Positions 1 to 11,481 of a stretch of DNA of 64,000 nucleotides are shown here, one piece after another. Numbering within the stretch: position 1 is the first letter of the stretch; the number at the start of each line of letters is the position of its first letter. The translations under genes were made by a program, and so were the position numbers. Source of the stretch: Prunella strophiata (lineage: Eukaryota; Chordata; Aves; Passeriformes; Prunellidae); assembly GCA_036583965.1 (NCBI GenBank), contig JAZBQD010000025.1, positions 15,313,410 to 15,377,409 of the forward strand, written 5' to 3'. The notes under the pieces were generated by a model, which was not told where the DNA came from, did no database searches, and saw only the letters and a list, made by a program, of their open reading frames with translations.

Positions 1-105
1 CAGCAGCCCTCCAAGAAACCCACTGAAGAGAAAGTTCCCTGCCAATGGGCTGGATTTAATAGGATCTGAAAGGATGATGCCTGGGAAGCTCAGCTACCAG
101 AGCAG
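1..105 (+). CDS. PRR35: PRR35 (ZNF750 family), 3' end of the penultimate coding exon
   Basis: The window opens inside an exon. Frame 2 is open from base 2 and includes KRKFPANGLDLIG; frame 1 hits a stop at 67. The exon ends with AG at 104-105 before a strong donor (GTAAGG, 106-111), leaving two bases of a split codon. The next exon begins at 1138 with a T, giving a serine codon and keeping the frame, which is good evidence that the two belong together. The upstream part, where this family carries its zinc finger and proline-rich region, lies outside the window. The name rests on the downstream family-like sequence and on position beside NHLRC4 and PIGQ; ZNF750 itself is the alternative. Confidence 0.72.
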
Positions 106-1137
106 GTAAGGTGCCTGAGATCTCTCTGTCCTCCTCCTCACTTCAGATTGTTATTGTTTATCTCCATATCCTGTTGGTTTTCTGTTCCCCTCACTAATCC
201 ATGGGATGAGCCCCAGGGAGCTGAGCACTCTTCAGGCTGGTGGTCCACACCAGTGCCCACTCAAGCAGAGCTCCCTACCCTCCAGGGCCTCAAAAGCCCC
301 CAAGTGCAGCCAAGCACCTGGGCTCTGTCATACTTGCTGTCCCTTGCCTTCCCCTGATCTATATGGAGCCAGAGGTGATGTGGTGTCTGTGTGGGGTGGA
401 CCTGTGCTCCCCAGGCACCAGGAAAGCACCTCTTGTGTCCCCAGATATCCCAGCTTTGCTGGAGCAATCGTTGTCTATTTTTAAACATACACATTTGCAT
501 TCCTTTGATTCACCTTCTGGTTTCAAAGCCCAGAAGGAGGGTCACGTTCCCAAACATTTCCTTTTACCTGCGGCTAGAAATGTGCACAGCTCCTTTAAAC
601 AGAATTTCAGTCCCTCCCCTGGTTGTGCAAGTCCAGCTGTGGCTCCAAGAAAAATGTCACAGTAAACCCACTGCTTTGACACCCAGAGGAGCTTTCTGTG
701 GAGAAGATCTCTGTGGTTTTCTATCTCCACCTGCCCTTTCCATGCCCTCAGGCTGGCTGGACAGATTCCCTGCAATTGGGCCATCAGGACTGTGGGACAG
801 TCATTTCCATCAACATCCTCCAGTGCTCCAAGAAGAGGGGGAATCCAGGCTGGGCTAGCTGAGGTGGGATCAGCACCATCTCCCCAGGCTGGCCTCTCCC
901 TTTGTGGGTGCCATGAAATAGTGTGTGTCAGGACCCACCTTCCTGTGGGAGAACAGCGCCAGGAGCAGGTCCAGCCAGGGCTCTGCCTGCCCTGACCAAA
1001 GCCCTTCCTGGAAGGGCCTCACGCTGGCAGCAGCCAGTGGAGGAAACCTGGCTAATCTGGTAATGCTGGCCCTGGACACAAGAGTGAGGATTTTCCTGTC
1101 TTTTCCTCTACTGATTGTATCCACTTCTTCTCTGCAG

Positions 1138-2069
1138 TGGTCCAAGGGCCAACCCTGGCCACATCCCCAAGGCCCTGGACCACTGGCACTCGGATGTCCT
1201 CACAGGCCAGCCTGAGGAACCAGAGAGGGGCAATGACACTGAAGTCCTTCCCTCTGTGGGTGCTGCCGTGGACCATGGCCTCTGCAAACAGAGCCGACCC
1301 CAAGAGACTTCTGCCATGACAGGCCCTGAGGCCACAACGCTGCTTATCGGGGACCTGTCCAAAACCTTGGAGGAGTACCAAGAGGTGGAGAAGAAACTGT
1401 CTGATCTGGCAAAGGAGGACACCCCTGGGCAAAAAGAGCTGAGGGACCAGCTGGTCAAAATCCGAAGAGAGCTCTACCACATCCACCAGGCACTGGAGAA
1501 AGCCACTAAACCCCACGAGGGGCCGCTGGACCTGTCGGTGAAGAGATCCTCTGAAGGCCTGGAGAAGGCCCAGCAGGCCAAGAAGGAACCCTGCAACGTG
1601 AGCCTGGGAAGTGAGAAGCTTCATGGCAAAGACCAAGGGCCTCTCAGCAAATGTCCGGTCCAGCGGGGAGGCTGGAGATGGGGACGGGCTGCCCAACTGC
1701 CTCCTCGAGGCTGAGAACAAAACCATCGACCTGCTGATCAAGATGAGCCGCTCCGAGAGCCTGCGGGCGGCCTCCTCCGAGGCCGCTCTGGGCGCCGTGA
1801 TCAAGGCGGAGGTGCTGCCCCTCACCGTGCCCCTGGAGCTGCGCCACGTCATGGAGCCCTACTACAGCCGGACCACCAAGTGCGAGGCAGACTCCAGCGT
1901 CCTGCTCTGCTCCGACGGCAGATCCGGCAGCGCGCAGGGCCCGCAGCTCCCGGCCGGCGCCGAGGACGGGCCCCTGGGCTGCCGGGCCGTGCAGCGCTCC
2001 CTGTCCTGCGGCCTCCCCAGCGACACCGACACCCTGTGTGTCCACAGCCCTCTGCATGCTGACCCCTAA
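1138..2069 (+). CDS. PRR35: PRR35 (ZNF750 family), C-terminal coding region with one frame change
   Basis: The acceptor CTTCTTCTCTGCAG ends at 1137. Reading continues from the split codon as GPRANPGHIPKALDHWHSD, then a charged helical stretch (LSKTLEEYQEVEKKLSDLAK at about 1353-1412, then LVKIRRELYHIHQALEKATK), then PLDLSVKR (1523-1546), a PxDLS motif of the kind that binds the CtBP corepressor. This layout suits the ZNF750/PRR35 family of nuclear regulators. The first frame closes near 1712, while the next frame carries family-like sequence (KTIDLLIKMSRSESL, then TTKCEADSSVLL) to a stop at 2067-2069. Splicing 1597 to 1710 (GTGAGC donor, CTCCTCGAG acceptor, both phase 0) would join the two frames exactly with a 112-bp intron. 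A one-base insertion between about 1600 and 1712 is the other explanation. The last 350 bases are GC-rich, unlike the flanks. Confidence 0.72.
1598..1709 (+). other. Candidate 112-bp intron, or frameshift zone, in PRR35
   Basis: Position 1598 begins GTGAGC directly after the codon for the N of KEPCN, and 1708-1709 is the AG of CTGCCTCCTCGAG. Both borders fall at phase 0, so removing the segment joins frame 2 to frame 3 with no stop. A second GTGAGA donor at 1611 would not restore frame with the same acceptor. No branch point is obvious and the length is short though not impossible for a bird. If this is not an intron, a single inserted base (or two lost bases) must lie somewhere in this interval. 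Confidence 0.4.
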
Positions 2070-5000
2070 GTTCACCTTGCTCAAAAGCTCCTGGATCTCA
2101 CTGACCACCTCATGCTTCACCTTCCCAGTGTCTCACCTCTCCACTCCTTCTCTTTGCCATGGATGAAACCTCCACCATTGCCTGGCTGGGACCACGTTGT
2201 GTGGGGTTCCAGCAGCTCCCCCGGCTGAATCCACCAGGTGTAAAAATCCAGTTCCTGTGCTCCCCAATATGTCACGGACAGTGCTGCTGGGCTCTGCATG
2301 CTCCCAGCCTCAGCACCCCAGTCCTGGAACTCCCTTAGAAAGGGGAGTCACCAGCAGGCACCAAGAGAAAACTGCCAAAAGCACCAAGAGAAAACTGCCA
2401 AAAGCACCAAGCTTTCATCAAAAGGCTCACCCAGCCCTCTCATCAGGGACACTCAGGGACATTTGCAAACCAGTTCCCACAATCTGTAGACAGGGTAGGG
2501 ACTACAGGGGGCCAAGCCTTGGTCCAGGTTGTGCTCAAACAGACCATGGCTGTCACCTTGTACAGAGCAAAGACACAGTGGACTTTGTCCCATAGGAGGA
2601 TGTGCTCCTGGAGGATCACAGCCAGGAACCAGATGGCCAGCTGGATTGGCCCAGAGACCAAGAGTTTTCTGCACTGTGGAGGCAAGAACATCCTGCCAGT
2701 CACAATGACAAGTGCGACACAGGAGCCACCTTGTCAGCTCCACACCTGACTCCTGGACTCTCTTGCCCAGGCCATTTGCCATGTGTAGGGAATGCTGGGC
2801 TGTGGGGACTTGTTCCTGTCCACTGACCATCCTGTGTCCTGGTCCTCCTTTTGCCTTCACACAGAAAGGACCTTTCCTCCCTCTGTCCCCATGCAGACGT
2901 GATGCATGTTCCTCACCAAGGCCCCCATCCCGCAGAGTTCAGCTCTCAGGAGCTCCTGCCCACTAGTCCTAATCCCCAAAATGCTGGCACATGAAACAGC
3001 AAAATGAGTGAGAAGGATGCTGCTGTGAACCACACAGCTCAAGGGACACAAACCCCCAAAACCACTGTGAAGGGACAAACTTGGCCTGTCCCAAGCTGCA
3101 ACAGTGCTGAGCAACCACCCCTGAGCCAGAGCACTGGAGATCAAGCCACCCAGGCAGGTGCCTGCTGCTTGTGGGATCAGCACTGGCCTTCCCAAAACGT
3201 TCTCCCTGTGTTCACTGGGGGCTCCTGACTCTGTTGGGCAGATTGGGACCCACTGCAGGGCAGTCACACGTCCCTGACCCCACCACCCTTGTGAGAAACA
3301 TCTGGTCTGGCTCAGGATGCCCTCATGCTTGGGCCAGGAACACTTGGAGTCCCTCCCTTCAGTGCTGTCCTGGAGAAGCATTTCCTCTCCCATCCACACT
3401 TTTTATTCAGGACATGGTGGGGTGTTCTGTTAGCACCCAGACCCTTCACAAGCTTGGTGGCTTGTTCCTTGAAATGGGGAGTGCTGGGTTAGGGGCCAGG
3501 AAGGCAGGACAAAGAGGACAGTGGCAAAACCACAAATAAGGGACTTACACAGCACATCCCAGGAGCTTTACACACTCTGGGCCTAAAGAGGACAATTCTA
3601 CTGTGGTGGCTGAAGAAGGCAAGGACCCATGTGGGACCTGGGACTCCCGGGTGCTTTGATGGACCCAGACAATATGAAGAGTTGACCCTTCTCACCTGTC
3701 TGGACAAAGCTTCCACATCATCAAAGGGGTTTTTTTCTCACTGCAAGAATTTGCTTAGGGCACAGGGCCCTTGTGGGGTTATTGGTCTCTTCTCTCTGGA
3801 GGAAAGTGTGGGGTGGGGGGGAGTGGGACATTCAGAAGGAAAGATGCTCAGCTCAGCAGTGTAGCCCTTTTGAGCCAGCTCCAGATCTTCCTGATGGGCC
3901 ATGTCCTGCTGCTTCCCAGCATGGCCTGGGTCCCAGAAGGGAAGGTGAGAAGACCTCATGAGAACAGACCCCAGAACCTGGGTGGAAGTTCCTCAATCCC
4001 AGAGCCTAGGGAGGTAGCATTGCCCAGCTTTTCTGGGTGTGAATTCTGCTGTCATCTCTGGATGCCAGAACACCATCAGCACAGCAGACCCTCCACATCA
4101 AGCACCTTGCTCACATTACCCTCCTCCAAGAGCCTCCCAATCTCTCTCCAGCCTCTTCTGCCATCCTGTGTCCCTCTGTCACCCCATGCCCTGCTGTCAC
4201 CTCCTCTCCCCAGCTCCCTCACTACCCTGGCAGCCCATACTCCCCCTGCCAGCACCTCCCTGTTCCCATGTCTCAGGGCTCCCTACTCTTCCCCCTCACC
4301 ATCTCTTCTTCCATGCCTGGACCTTCACCCCAGTCACAGCAGGAAACCCACAGGCACAGCCAGGAAGTTGGAATCCCATTTTCCCATGACATCCTTCCCT
4401 GCCTTTACCTCCTCTGAGGAACAACAAGTCATGTAGGTGTCTTTGTCTACCTGGAAACCACGTCCCCTCCCAGTTCCAAACATCACCCCGTATTTTTTAG
4501 CAGATCCCCATCTGAACGTGGGCATCTCTGGGACCATCAGCCCTGAGCTTCAGCAGAAGATCCATGTTCAGATCACCAGGCTGTGCTGCCTTTCACCCCT
4601 TTTTAGCTGAGATGCTGCCTGCACACTGTCACCTCTCTGGCCCCAGACACTGACTCCATCCTGCTGCCAGAGCTGGGATGCTGCCTTGCTCTGTGGTGCC
4701 CATGGTGTGAGTTGAGCACTTCCCATGAGTAGAGCAGCCTTTCCTGTGTCACTCATTGTGTCCCTCACCTCTGCAGAAAGCTGGAGGGCCAAGTGGAAGC
4801 TGGGGGCTGATCACACAGTATTTATTGTTCACAGTTTTACGAATGTACAAAACAAAAACCAAACCATTAAAGGGAAAACCTCTGAGCGGGAGTTGCTGCT
4901 GGCTGATTTGTTCTTTCCTGAGGGTTCTGCCTCCTCTGGCTGGATCCTGCAGCAGTCTCATGCCACAGTTCCTGTCACAGAGACTCTGTTTTTGAGATGT

Positions 5001-5212
5001 CAGGTGAGCCACCAGCAGGATGTGGCCAGATGTTGACACTGGCTGAGTGCGGTCTGTGTTTATGTGGGTGGGCTTTGACTCTTTCATTCTGCTGGATCAA
5101 CACCAGGATCCCACTGGCTTGTCCTGTGCTGGGGAGAGGGGCTGCCCACTGTGTCTGACAGCAGAAGTCAGGCTAAGATATGTCCTCACAGAAGCCATGA
5201 GTGTCCTAATTC
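2070..5212. other. Downstream of PRR35, no gene seen
   Basis: This is the 3' untranslated region of PRR35 of unknown length, followed by non-coding sequence. A small 23-bp direct repeat lies at 2358-2412. The open frames here lack splice context, domains and compositional signs of coding. I found no clear AATAAA close to the PRR35 stop, so the transcript end is not placed. Confidence 0.5.
2358..2412. repeat. 23-bp tandem repeat, 2.4 copies
   Basis: The unit begins GCACCAAGAGAAAACTGCC. It starts at 2358, 2381 and 2404; the first two copies are identical and the third breaks off after about nine bases. Confidence 0.85.
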
Positions 5213-5522
5213 ACAGAATCCCATAATTCCAGAATGGTTTGAGTCGGAAGGAACCTCAAACCTCATCTCCTTCCACTCCCTGCCATGAACAGGGACACCT
5301 TCCACTATCCCAGGTTGCTCCAAGCCCTGTCCATCCTGGCCTTGGACACTTCTAGGGATGGGGCAATCTGTGCCCAACTTCTCTGGGCAACCTGTGCCAG
5401 GCCTTCACCACCCTCACAGGGAAGGATTTCTTTCTAATCACTAATCTAAACCTGTTCTCTTTCAGTTTGAAGACATTCCCCTTGTCCTATCACGACACCA
5501 CTTGCTCCTGCAGAAGTCCCTG
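5213..5522 (-). mobile_element. CR1 LINE fragment
   Basis: This is the 3' end of a CR1 element read on the minus strand. It begins with the CACAGAATCCCATAATTCC end signature and continues through the landmarks GGGACACCTTCCACTATCCC, CTTGGACACTTCTAGGGATG and CCTTGTCCTATCACGACACC. There is no open reading frame of the element's protein; it is a 5'-truncated dead copy. Confidence 0.88.
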
Positions 5523-8500
5523 CACACACACATGGCCTTTCCCTTCCATCTCCTTCACAATCCACCATGGCTGGACTTTGGGACCACAACAGCAGACTCT
5601 GAATTCTGGTGCAGGGAAGAGCAGAGAGAGGGTATACAGTTATATCCTGTGTCTCCAGGTCCTCTCTGTCCCTCAACCTTTGCACCTTGTCCCCAGGGGT
5701 GCTGGTAGCACCCCCACAGAGGGGATGGCTCCCCTCTCTGCCCTGCCATGGCTGTCCAAGGCAGTCCCCTCCCCAGCAACTCTTGCCTGCGGGCCACCAG
5801 GGAGGTGGCTGAGCTGGTGGCACCATTCCAGTTGAAAAGATGAAGGCATTTACCCTTACATTTAAATAATGGATGGGAGTTGAACTACAGGGGTGGCTTA
5901 TCCAGGCTGCAATCTGCACCCCCAGGGCCCTCAGCCCACTCCAGCACAGGACCCGGCTATTTGGGCACCCTAGAGGCATCTGGTAGGAGCCATTACCCAC
6001 CCTGCACATGCAGGCCCAAAGATAGCCATCGGTCCTGGCCATGGTTGGCCACACTCCCCCTCCTTGCATGTCCCCCCATCTTCCTGCCATCTAAACTCAC
6101 TCCCAATCAACAGATGGAGGACCCAGCCAAATCCCTCCCCTGCCCTGATGAGGCAGCAGCCCCCCTGCTCCTCGGGCTGGGGGGATATGGGGTCACAGCA
6201 GGTCCCTGGCACAGCTCAGAGCCCAGCAGCTCCTGGTCAATGGAAGCTGCACAACTTTTATGAGTTTCTAACCCCAGGTGGGTACAGTTGCTCCTGCTCA
6301 AGAATTCCTTCTCCTCCAGCTTCAAGAGCAATGGAGAGCTCAGGGGTTAGGAGGGAGGGAAGTTTCCTAATAAACAAACCCTGAGGGAAGGCTTATCTCA
6401 GGCAAGGCAGTGGAAGGAACCAGATTCCAAGGTTCCTTGTAAAAGAGGAGGTTGTTATGCTCCCCATCCCATTGGCACAAGGACATGGCCCCAGGGAAAC
6501 TGGGAGTGGAGGACATGGAGGGTGGGTTTGCTGCATCCCCAACCAGTTTTCCAGCCACATTGGTGTGACTGTGAGCTCTGGCTGGATGCCCTGCCAGGGT
6601 CAAGTAAGGCAAACCAGACACCCAGGGACACAGGGATGGGACCAGAGCTCCTAAGGAAGGGTGGCAGGACATCATGTCAGGCTGCCCATCATGAGCAGGA
6701 CAGCCTCAAGCATGAGGTGGGAACATCCCAGAGACCCCTGAAAATGCTGTGTCCCCAGATTTCCCTAGCTTAGTGGCAAAGGGCCAGTGACATAATCTGG
6801 TGGGGGGATCCCATGCTGGAAGAGGCCATTCACTGCAGAGGTACAGCCAGCAGGAGTCCCAGGAGTCATCCACCTGCATGGAGGATGGCTGGGGCTGTGG
6901 TGGGCATCACCTCTTCCCACTGCACTCCAGCCTGGCAGGGAAACCATGGTCCAAAGGATGGTGCTGCAAACTCCCTTGGGTTTGCCCACAAGTAAAAGAT
7001 GTGGTAGAGCCGATGCCATCTCCAGAGTTGGATGCTGCCAAGCATCAGCAGTGTGCTGGGTGTGACACCAAGAAATGGGGACATGTTTGTTGCCAGGGGG
7101 AGTTCATCTCTTGCACACAGCAATGTGCAGCTGGGTGGGGGAGATCCAAGTGATTTGGGACCACACAAATCCAGAGGCCATGGCTGAGATGACCAGGAGG
7201 GTGAGTGCTGAGGTGCCCCACCCCGCTGTGCCAGGGCCCCACCTGCAGCAGGCTGGGGAGCTGGGCACTCACTCAGAACTGTGGGCTACCAGGTGGAACC
7301 AGCTGGGGACAAGAAGTGGTTCCTGCCCAGCACAACCAGTTTTCTCTTACCCCAACGTGGGCAGGCCGGAGCTCAGAGCAGTGGAAAGTTACCAAACGTG
7401 GGCTCAAGAAGGGCCAAGGTCGGCCAGGAGATTTCTGAGCAAACATGTGAAGCTGCAAAGACAACCTGGAGCAGAATTGCTCCATCTCAGGCAGGAGGGA
7501 GGAAATGACCTGGCCTTGCAGCGGTGACAGGGGAACTTTAACTGTGGGACAAGGGCAGGGAAAGATACCAGGATGAGAGGACTCTGGAGCTGGGACCCCA
7601 AAGGGGTCTCATCACTTCAGAGGGCGTGTCCCAACTCACCTTGCACTTCCCACCTGGGGAAAGCCTGGGAAGGTTTTCTTTCTGCCAAATGACTGCACGT
7701 TTTTAGGTAGTTTCCCCATGAACTTAAGTAAGGACTGCTGTTTTTGGGAGCTCCAAGTAAAGCGTCCTGAAAGGAACTAACAGTGCCAGGAGAACACCAT
7801 TCCCTTTGTCTCTTCCTCACATCTCTTCTCAGCATTGTTCCTCCTTGGAAGCTTTAGCACAGGAGGAGCAAGCAGGGGAGGCTGTGACTCCCCTCGAGGC
7901 ACAAATGTTGCCCCCAGGGCTGGTAGCACAGCAGGGAAGCAGCACAGATGTGCTGAGACCTGGCAGGGGCTGATCTGCCAGGGCAATGCAGATCAGAGGC
8001 ACAGCCCAGCCCGGGCCTCCCCCTGCTCTCACCCAGACTGCAGCTCCTGGGGAGGAACAGCAAGTCCTCCTCACCCTCCTGGGAGCTTCTCTGTGGGAGG
8101 AAGAGGAGCAGAGGCAGCCAGAAGCATCACTCCACACATTGCCTGTGGCTTATCTTGGATCCTCTGCTCCCAGCTGTTCGTGGAAGCAGCACTACTGTTC
8201 CTCACTGCTCTCCCCACCATAACCACTGTGGTGGCATCTGTGCCTCGAGCCACCTCGCTGTCCCCTGGCTCTGATGGGAACACTGCTGCACTACTGGTGT
8301 ATTTTGGGACCCACATGAACTCTTCAACCCCCATCAGCCACAAACAGTGAAGTGCAGAGCAGACCCTGAGACTGCAGCTCCAGATCTTCTCCAGCAGCAG
8401 CCGTGTTCTCCATCCCCCCATAACCAGTGTGGAGGAGCAGCTATCCCACCTCCTCAGCTTTACATGAGGAAAAACAGTACAAAAGGCTACAAAATCTCCC

Positions 8501-10394
8501 TGCTTGGTTTTCCCATCTGTTATTGCAATTGGAGGTTTCCTTTCCCTGCTCCTAGATGCCTCTGAATGGATCAGTTCCCTGGGTATTTGCCCAGGGCAGA
8601 ACCTTTCTAGCTTTGGAGCTGGATCAAAGGCCCATGGAGGGAAGCAGTGAGGGTTTAAGTACTTAAAAGAGCTGGGGCGGGTGAGAGCAGTGCTCTGGCT
8701 CTCACCAGGGCCGAAGCTTCCAAAGGCAGCCAAGCTGAGCAGAGAGAAGGTTTCCCTCAGGCTTTGCAGGCTAAGGCAGGGTGAGATCCCAGCTGCTGCT
8801 GTTTGATCAGCTCCTGCCTTCCTGCCCTCTTCCCTGCCTGGAAGGGGCCCATGCCTGCTGGGACTGGGGCAGCACAGGAGATGCCAAGTGGTGCCAGGGC
8901 ACCACAGCTGAGTGTCCCCCACTGCTGCCTTGGGGTGCAGGAGAAGATGCTGAGGCTCAAATGGTTCAGAGAGAAGGACCAAACATTCCTGCAAGGCAGA
9001 AGCTTCCTGAAGACCCAGGAGCACTGCACAGCTGGGTACTGTGTCTGGGCAGCTCTGGCTCCCTCACCCCAGGCAGCAGGTGCTGCAAAACCAAAACAGC
9101 CACATCATTTTCCCAGATCCAGGGCTCAGGGAGTAAAAGTACTCAGCCACTGTTATTTCCTCCCTGATTTTAGGTGCAGGGTACCCAAGGATGTTTACAG
9201 TTTGTGGTTTGGGTGGGAAGTGGGAACAGAAAGTGGAGGTGCAGGTGCTTCCCTGTCCACCTGTGGCCAATGGCCACAAGACTGTGGCACACCAGCAGTG
9301 CCAGCCTGCACCCTTCCTCTCCAGAGGAAGAGCCAGAACAATCCCTCGTGGGAGACCAATTGGCTCAGTACCATCCATAAGGGAATGTTTCCAGCACATC
9401 ACTTTGCTGCAGTAATAGCCATGCCCCTGGGATTCCACAGAGCTCCTGGACATCCAGAGCCCTCCTCAGTGGGCTGAACATGGAGCTGTGTTTGCAGAAA
9501 GGCTTTTGTTCCTTTCCCACCTCCTGCATGGCCTTGGGCTGCTGTTCCCTGCCAGGACAGGAGAATGTTTCTCTTTCCTCCCACCACCCTTCCAGACCAG
9601 GTAGAGAGGCCAGGATGGGGTGGAGAGAGATAGCCTGGGACCTACCCAGCTCCCATGGCCCTAAGGACAGCCTTGTGCTCTGGTGGGTAGAGAAGGGGGT
9701 GGCAGCAGTGGAGATGCTGCCATCAGGATAGGAATTCATCCACAGGGCTGCTCCTGGCATGAAAGGGGCTTTGTGGCAGTGTCCCACTGTGCTTCACAGC
9801 TTCTGGCCCTTCGCAGCAGTCTTAACAGGGAGCTTGATGTCCCAAAGAGGATTAACTCCCTAATCCTCTTGTGAGCCTTGTGAGCAAGGGAGGCTGCAGA
9901 GGAGGAGGGAGAAAGGGAGAAGCTGAGGTGTCAGCTGAGCCCTTATCAGACTCTGGAGAATCTTTCCCATTGGTTAGCTAACCAGCAGCAGGGATTCCGG
10001 GGTGTCCATGCTGGTCAGAGGACAGGGCCAGGTCAGTTTTAGGGACCAGATTAGTTACAGCTTTCCTTTCTGGAGGGATTTCTGTGATGCCTGAAGAGAA
10101 GCTGAGTTCTTGCTCTCACCTCCATGGAACCAAGTTTAGGAAGCCCCAGCCCAGCCTCAGTCTGCGTGGGGGATCAGATTCCAAGAGCTGTGTCCCCCAG
10201 TGTCCCCAAGTCCCTGCATGTCCCCAGCTGGACACTGCAAACATTCCATGAACAGTGGGGGAGTGCGCCAGGCAGAGCTCTGTCCTGGGGGGATCGAGGT
10301 TTCGTGTGATGTGCAGCCCAGCTGGAAACACTTGCACAGCCGGGACACGATTCCACGGAACAGACGGGCCTCAGGCGTGGAGATGCAACCAGGA
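5523..10394. other. Non-coding stretch between PRR35 and the minisatellite
   Basis: I see no supportable gene on either strand. Several open frames exceed 100 codons (one minus-strand frame at 8071-9024 has 317) but they lack recognisable domains and consistent splice signals, and they overlap other open frames. The only structure I can point to is a hairpin at 8681-8705. Confidence 0.5.
8681..8705. repeat. Short inverted repeat
   Basis: GTGAGAGC at 8681-8688 pairs with GCTCTCAC at 8698-8705 across a nine-base loop. An inner near-palindrome (AGAGCAGTGCTCT) overlaps it. It follows a GGGGCGGG box at about 8674, so it could belong to a minor promoter, but nothing coding follows it. Confidence 0.6.
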
Positions 10395-10861
10395 CAGACG
10401 GCCGCTGTGTCAACAGAAAGACAGCCGTGTCCAGCACACGCCGTGCCAGCCCGCTCCGTCCCTCATCGTCTGCAGTCAGCAAACCACCGCAGCCCTGCCG
10501 CAGCCTTTCACGAAGCGTGTGGAGAGGTTAGGACTGCGGGAATCTGGGGGCCAGAGGGTGGTGTCCGCAGGACCAGAGCAGTTAGGGACTGGATCCCGCA
10601 CCTTGCACAGTCCTGGGACACGACTTTCCCTTGCACACACACGGACACAGACGGTGCACTCCAGCTGTTGGATGATCAGTGCCAATCACTCCCGCTTGTC
10701 CGGACAGACGGGGCCGCCTGGTGTCCGCACAGAGCAATGACCAGCCCGTGTCCAGCCCGACACCGCCCGCTGCCAGCCCGCTCCGTCCCCTCATCGTCCC
10801 TGCAGTCCCAGCAAACCACCGCAGCCCCTGGCCGCAGCCTTCTTGCACTGAAAGCGCTGTG
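10395..10861. repeat. Imperfect direct duplication, offset about 309 bp, leading into the minisatellite
   Basis: A block starting near 10395 (CAGACGGCCGC, then GCCAGCCCGCTCCGTCC, then GCAAACCACCGCAGCC, then GACTGCGGGAATC) is repeated from about 10704 in the same order. The first copy differs from the second mostly by missing single bases in short runs, for example CGTCCCTC against CGTCCCCTC, TCTGGGGG against TCCTGGGGG and GGTTAGGAC against GGTTAGGGAC. The second copy continues directly into the 62-bp tandem array. Confidence 0.75.
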
Positions 10862-11481
10862 GAGCAGGTTAGGGACTGCGGGAATCCTGGGGGCCAGAGG
10901 GCTCTGGTGTCCAGCAGGGACCAGAGCAGGTTAGGGACTGCGGGAATCCTGGGGGCCAGAGTGCTTTGGTGTCCAGCAGGGACCAGAGCAGGTTAGGGAC
11001 TGCGGGAATCCTGGGGGCCAGAGGGCTCTGGTGTCCAGCAGGGACCAGAGCAGGTTAGGGACTGCGGGAATCCTGGGGGCCAGAGGGCTCTGGTGTCCAG
11101 CAGGGACCAGAGCAGGTTAGGGACTGCGGGAATCCTGGGGGCCAGAGGGCTCTGGTGTCCAGCAGGGACCAGAGCAGGTTAGGGACTGCGGGAATCCTGG
11201 GGGCCAGAGGGCTCTGGTGTCCAGCAGGGACCAGAGCAGGTTAGGGACTGCGGGAATCCTGGGGGCCAGAGGGCTCTGGTGTCCAGCAGGGACCAGAGCA
11301 GGTTAGGGACTGCGGGAATCCTGGGGGCCAGAGGGCTCTGGTGTCCAGCAGGGACCAGAGCAGGTTAAGGACTGCGGGAATCCTGGGGGCCAGAGGGCTC
11401 TGGTGTCCAGCAGGGACCAGAGCAGGTTAGGGACTGCGGGAATCCTGGGGGCCAGAGGGCTCTGGTGTCCAGCAGGGACCA
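10862..11481. repeat. 62-bp minisatellite, ten copies
   Basis: The anchor GAGCAGGTTAGGGACTGCGG recurs every 62 bp from 10862 to 11420, giving ten copies, and the eleventh start (11482) diverges at once. Copies are almost identical. Visible variants are GTGCTTTGG in place of GGGCTCTGG in the second copy and TTAAGG in place of TTAGGG near 11366. The period is not a multiple of three, so the open frames across it are not coding. Confidence 0.95.

Noticed and set aside
8071..9024. Minus-strand open frame of 317 codons
   Set aside because: No recognisable domain, no splice or promoter support, and other-frame and opposite-strand open frames of similar quality overlap it.
10862..11481. TTAGGG words suggesting telomere-like sequence
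   Set aside because: The word occurs once per 62-bp unit and not in tandem; it is part of a longer unrelated repeat.
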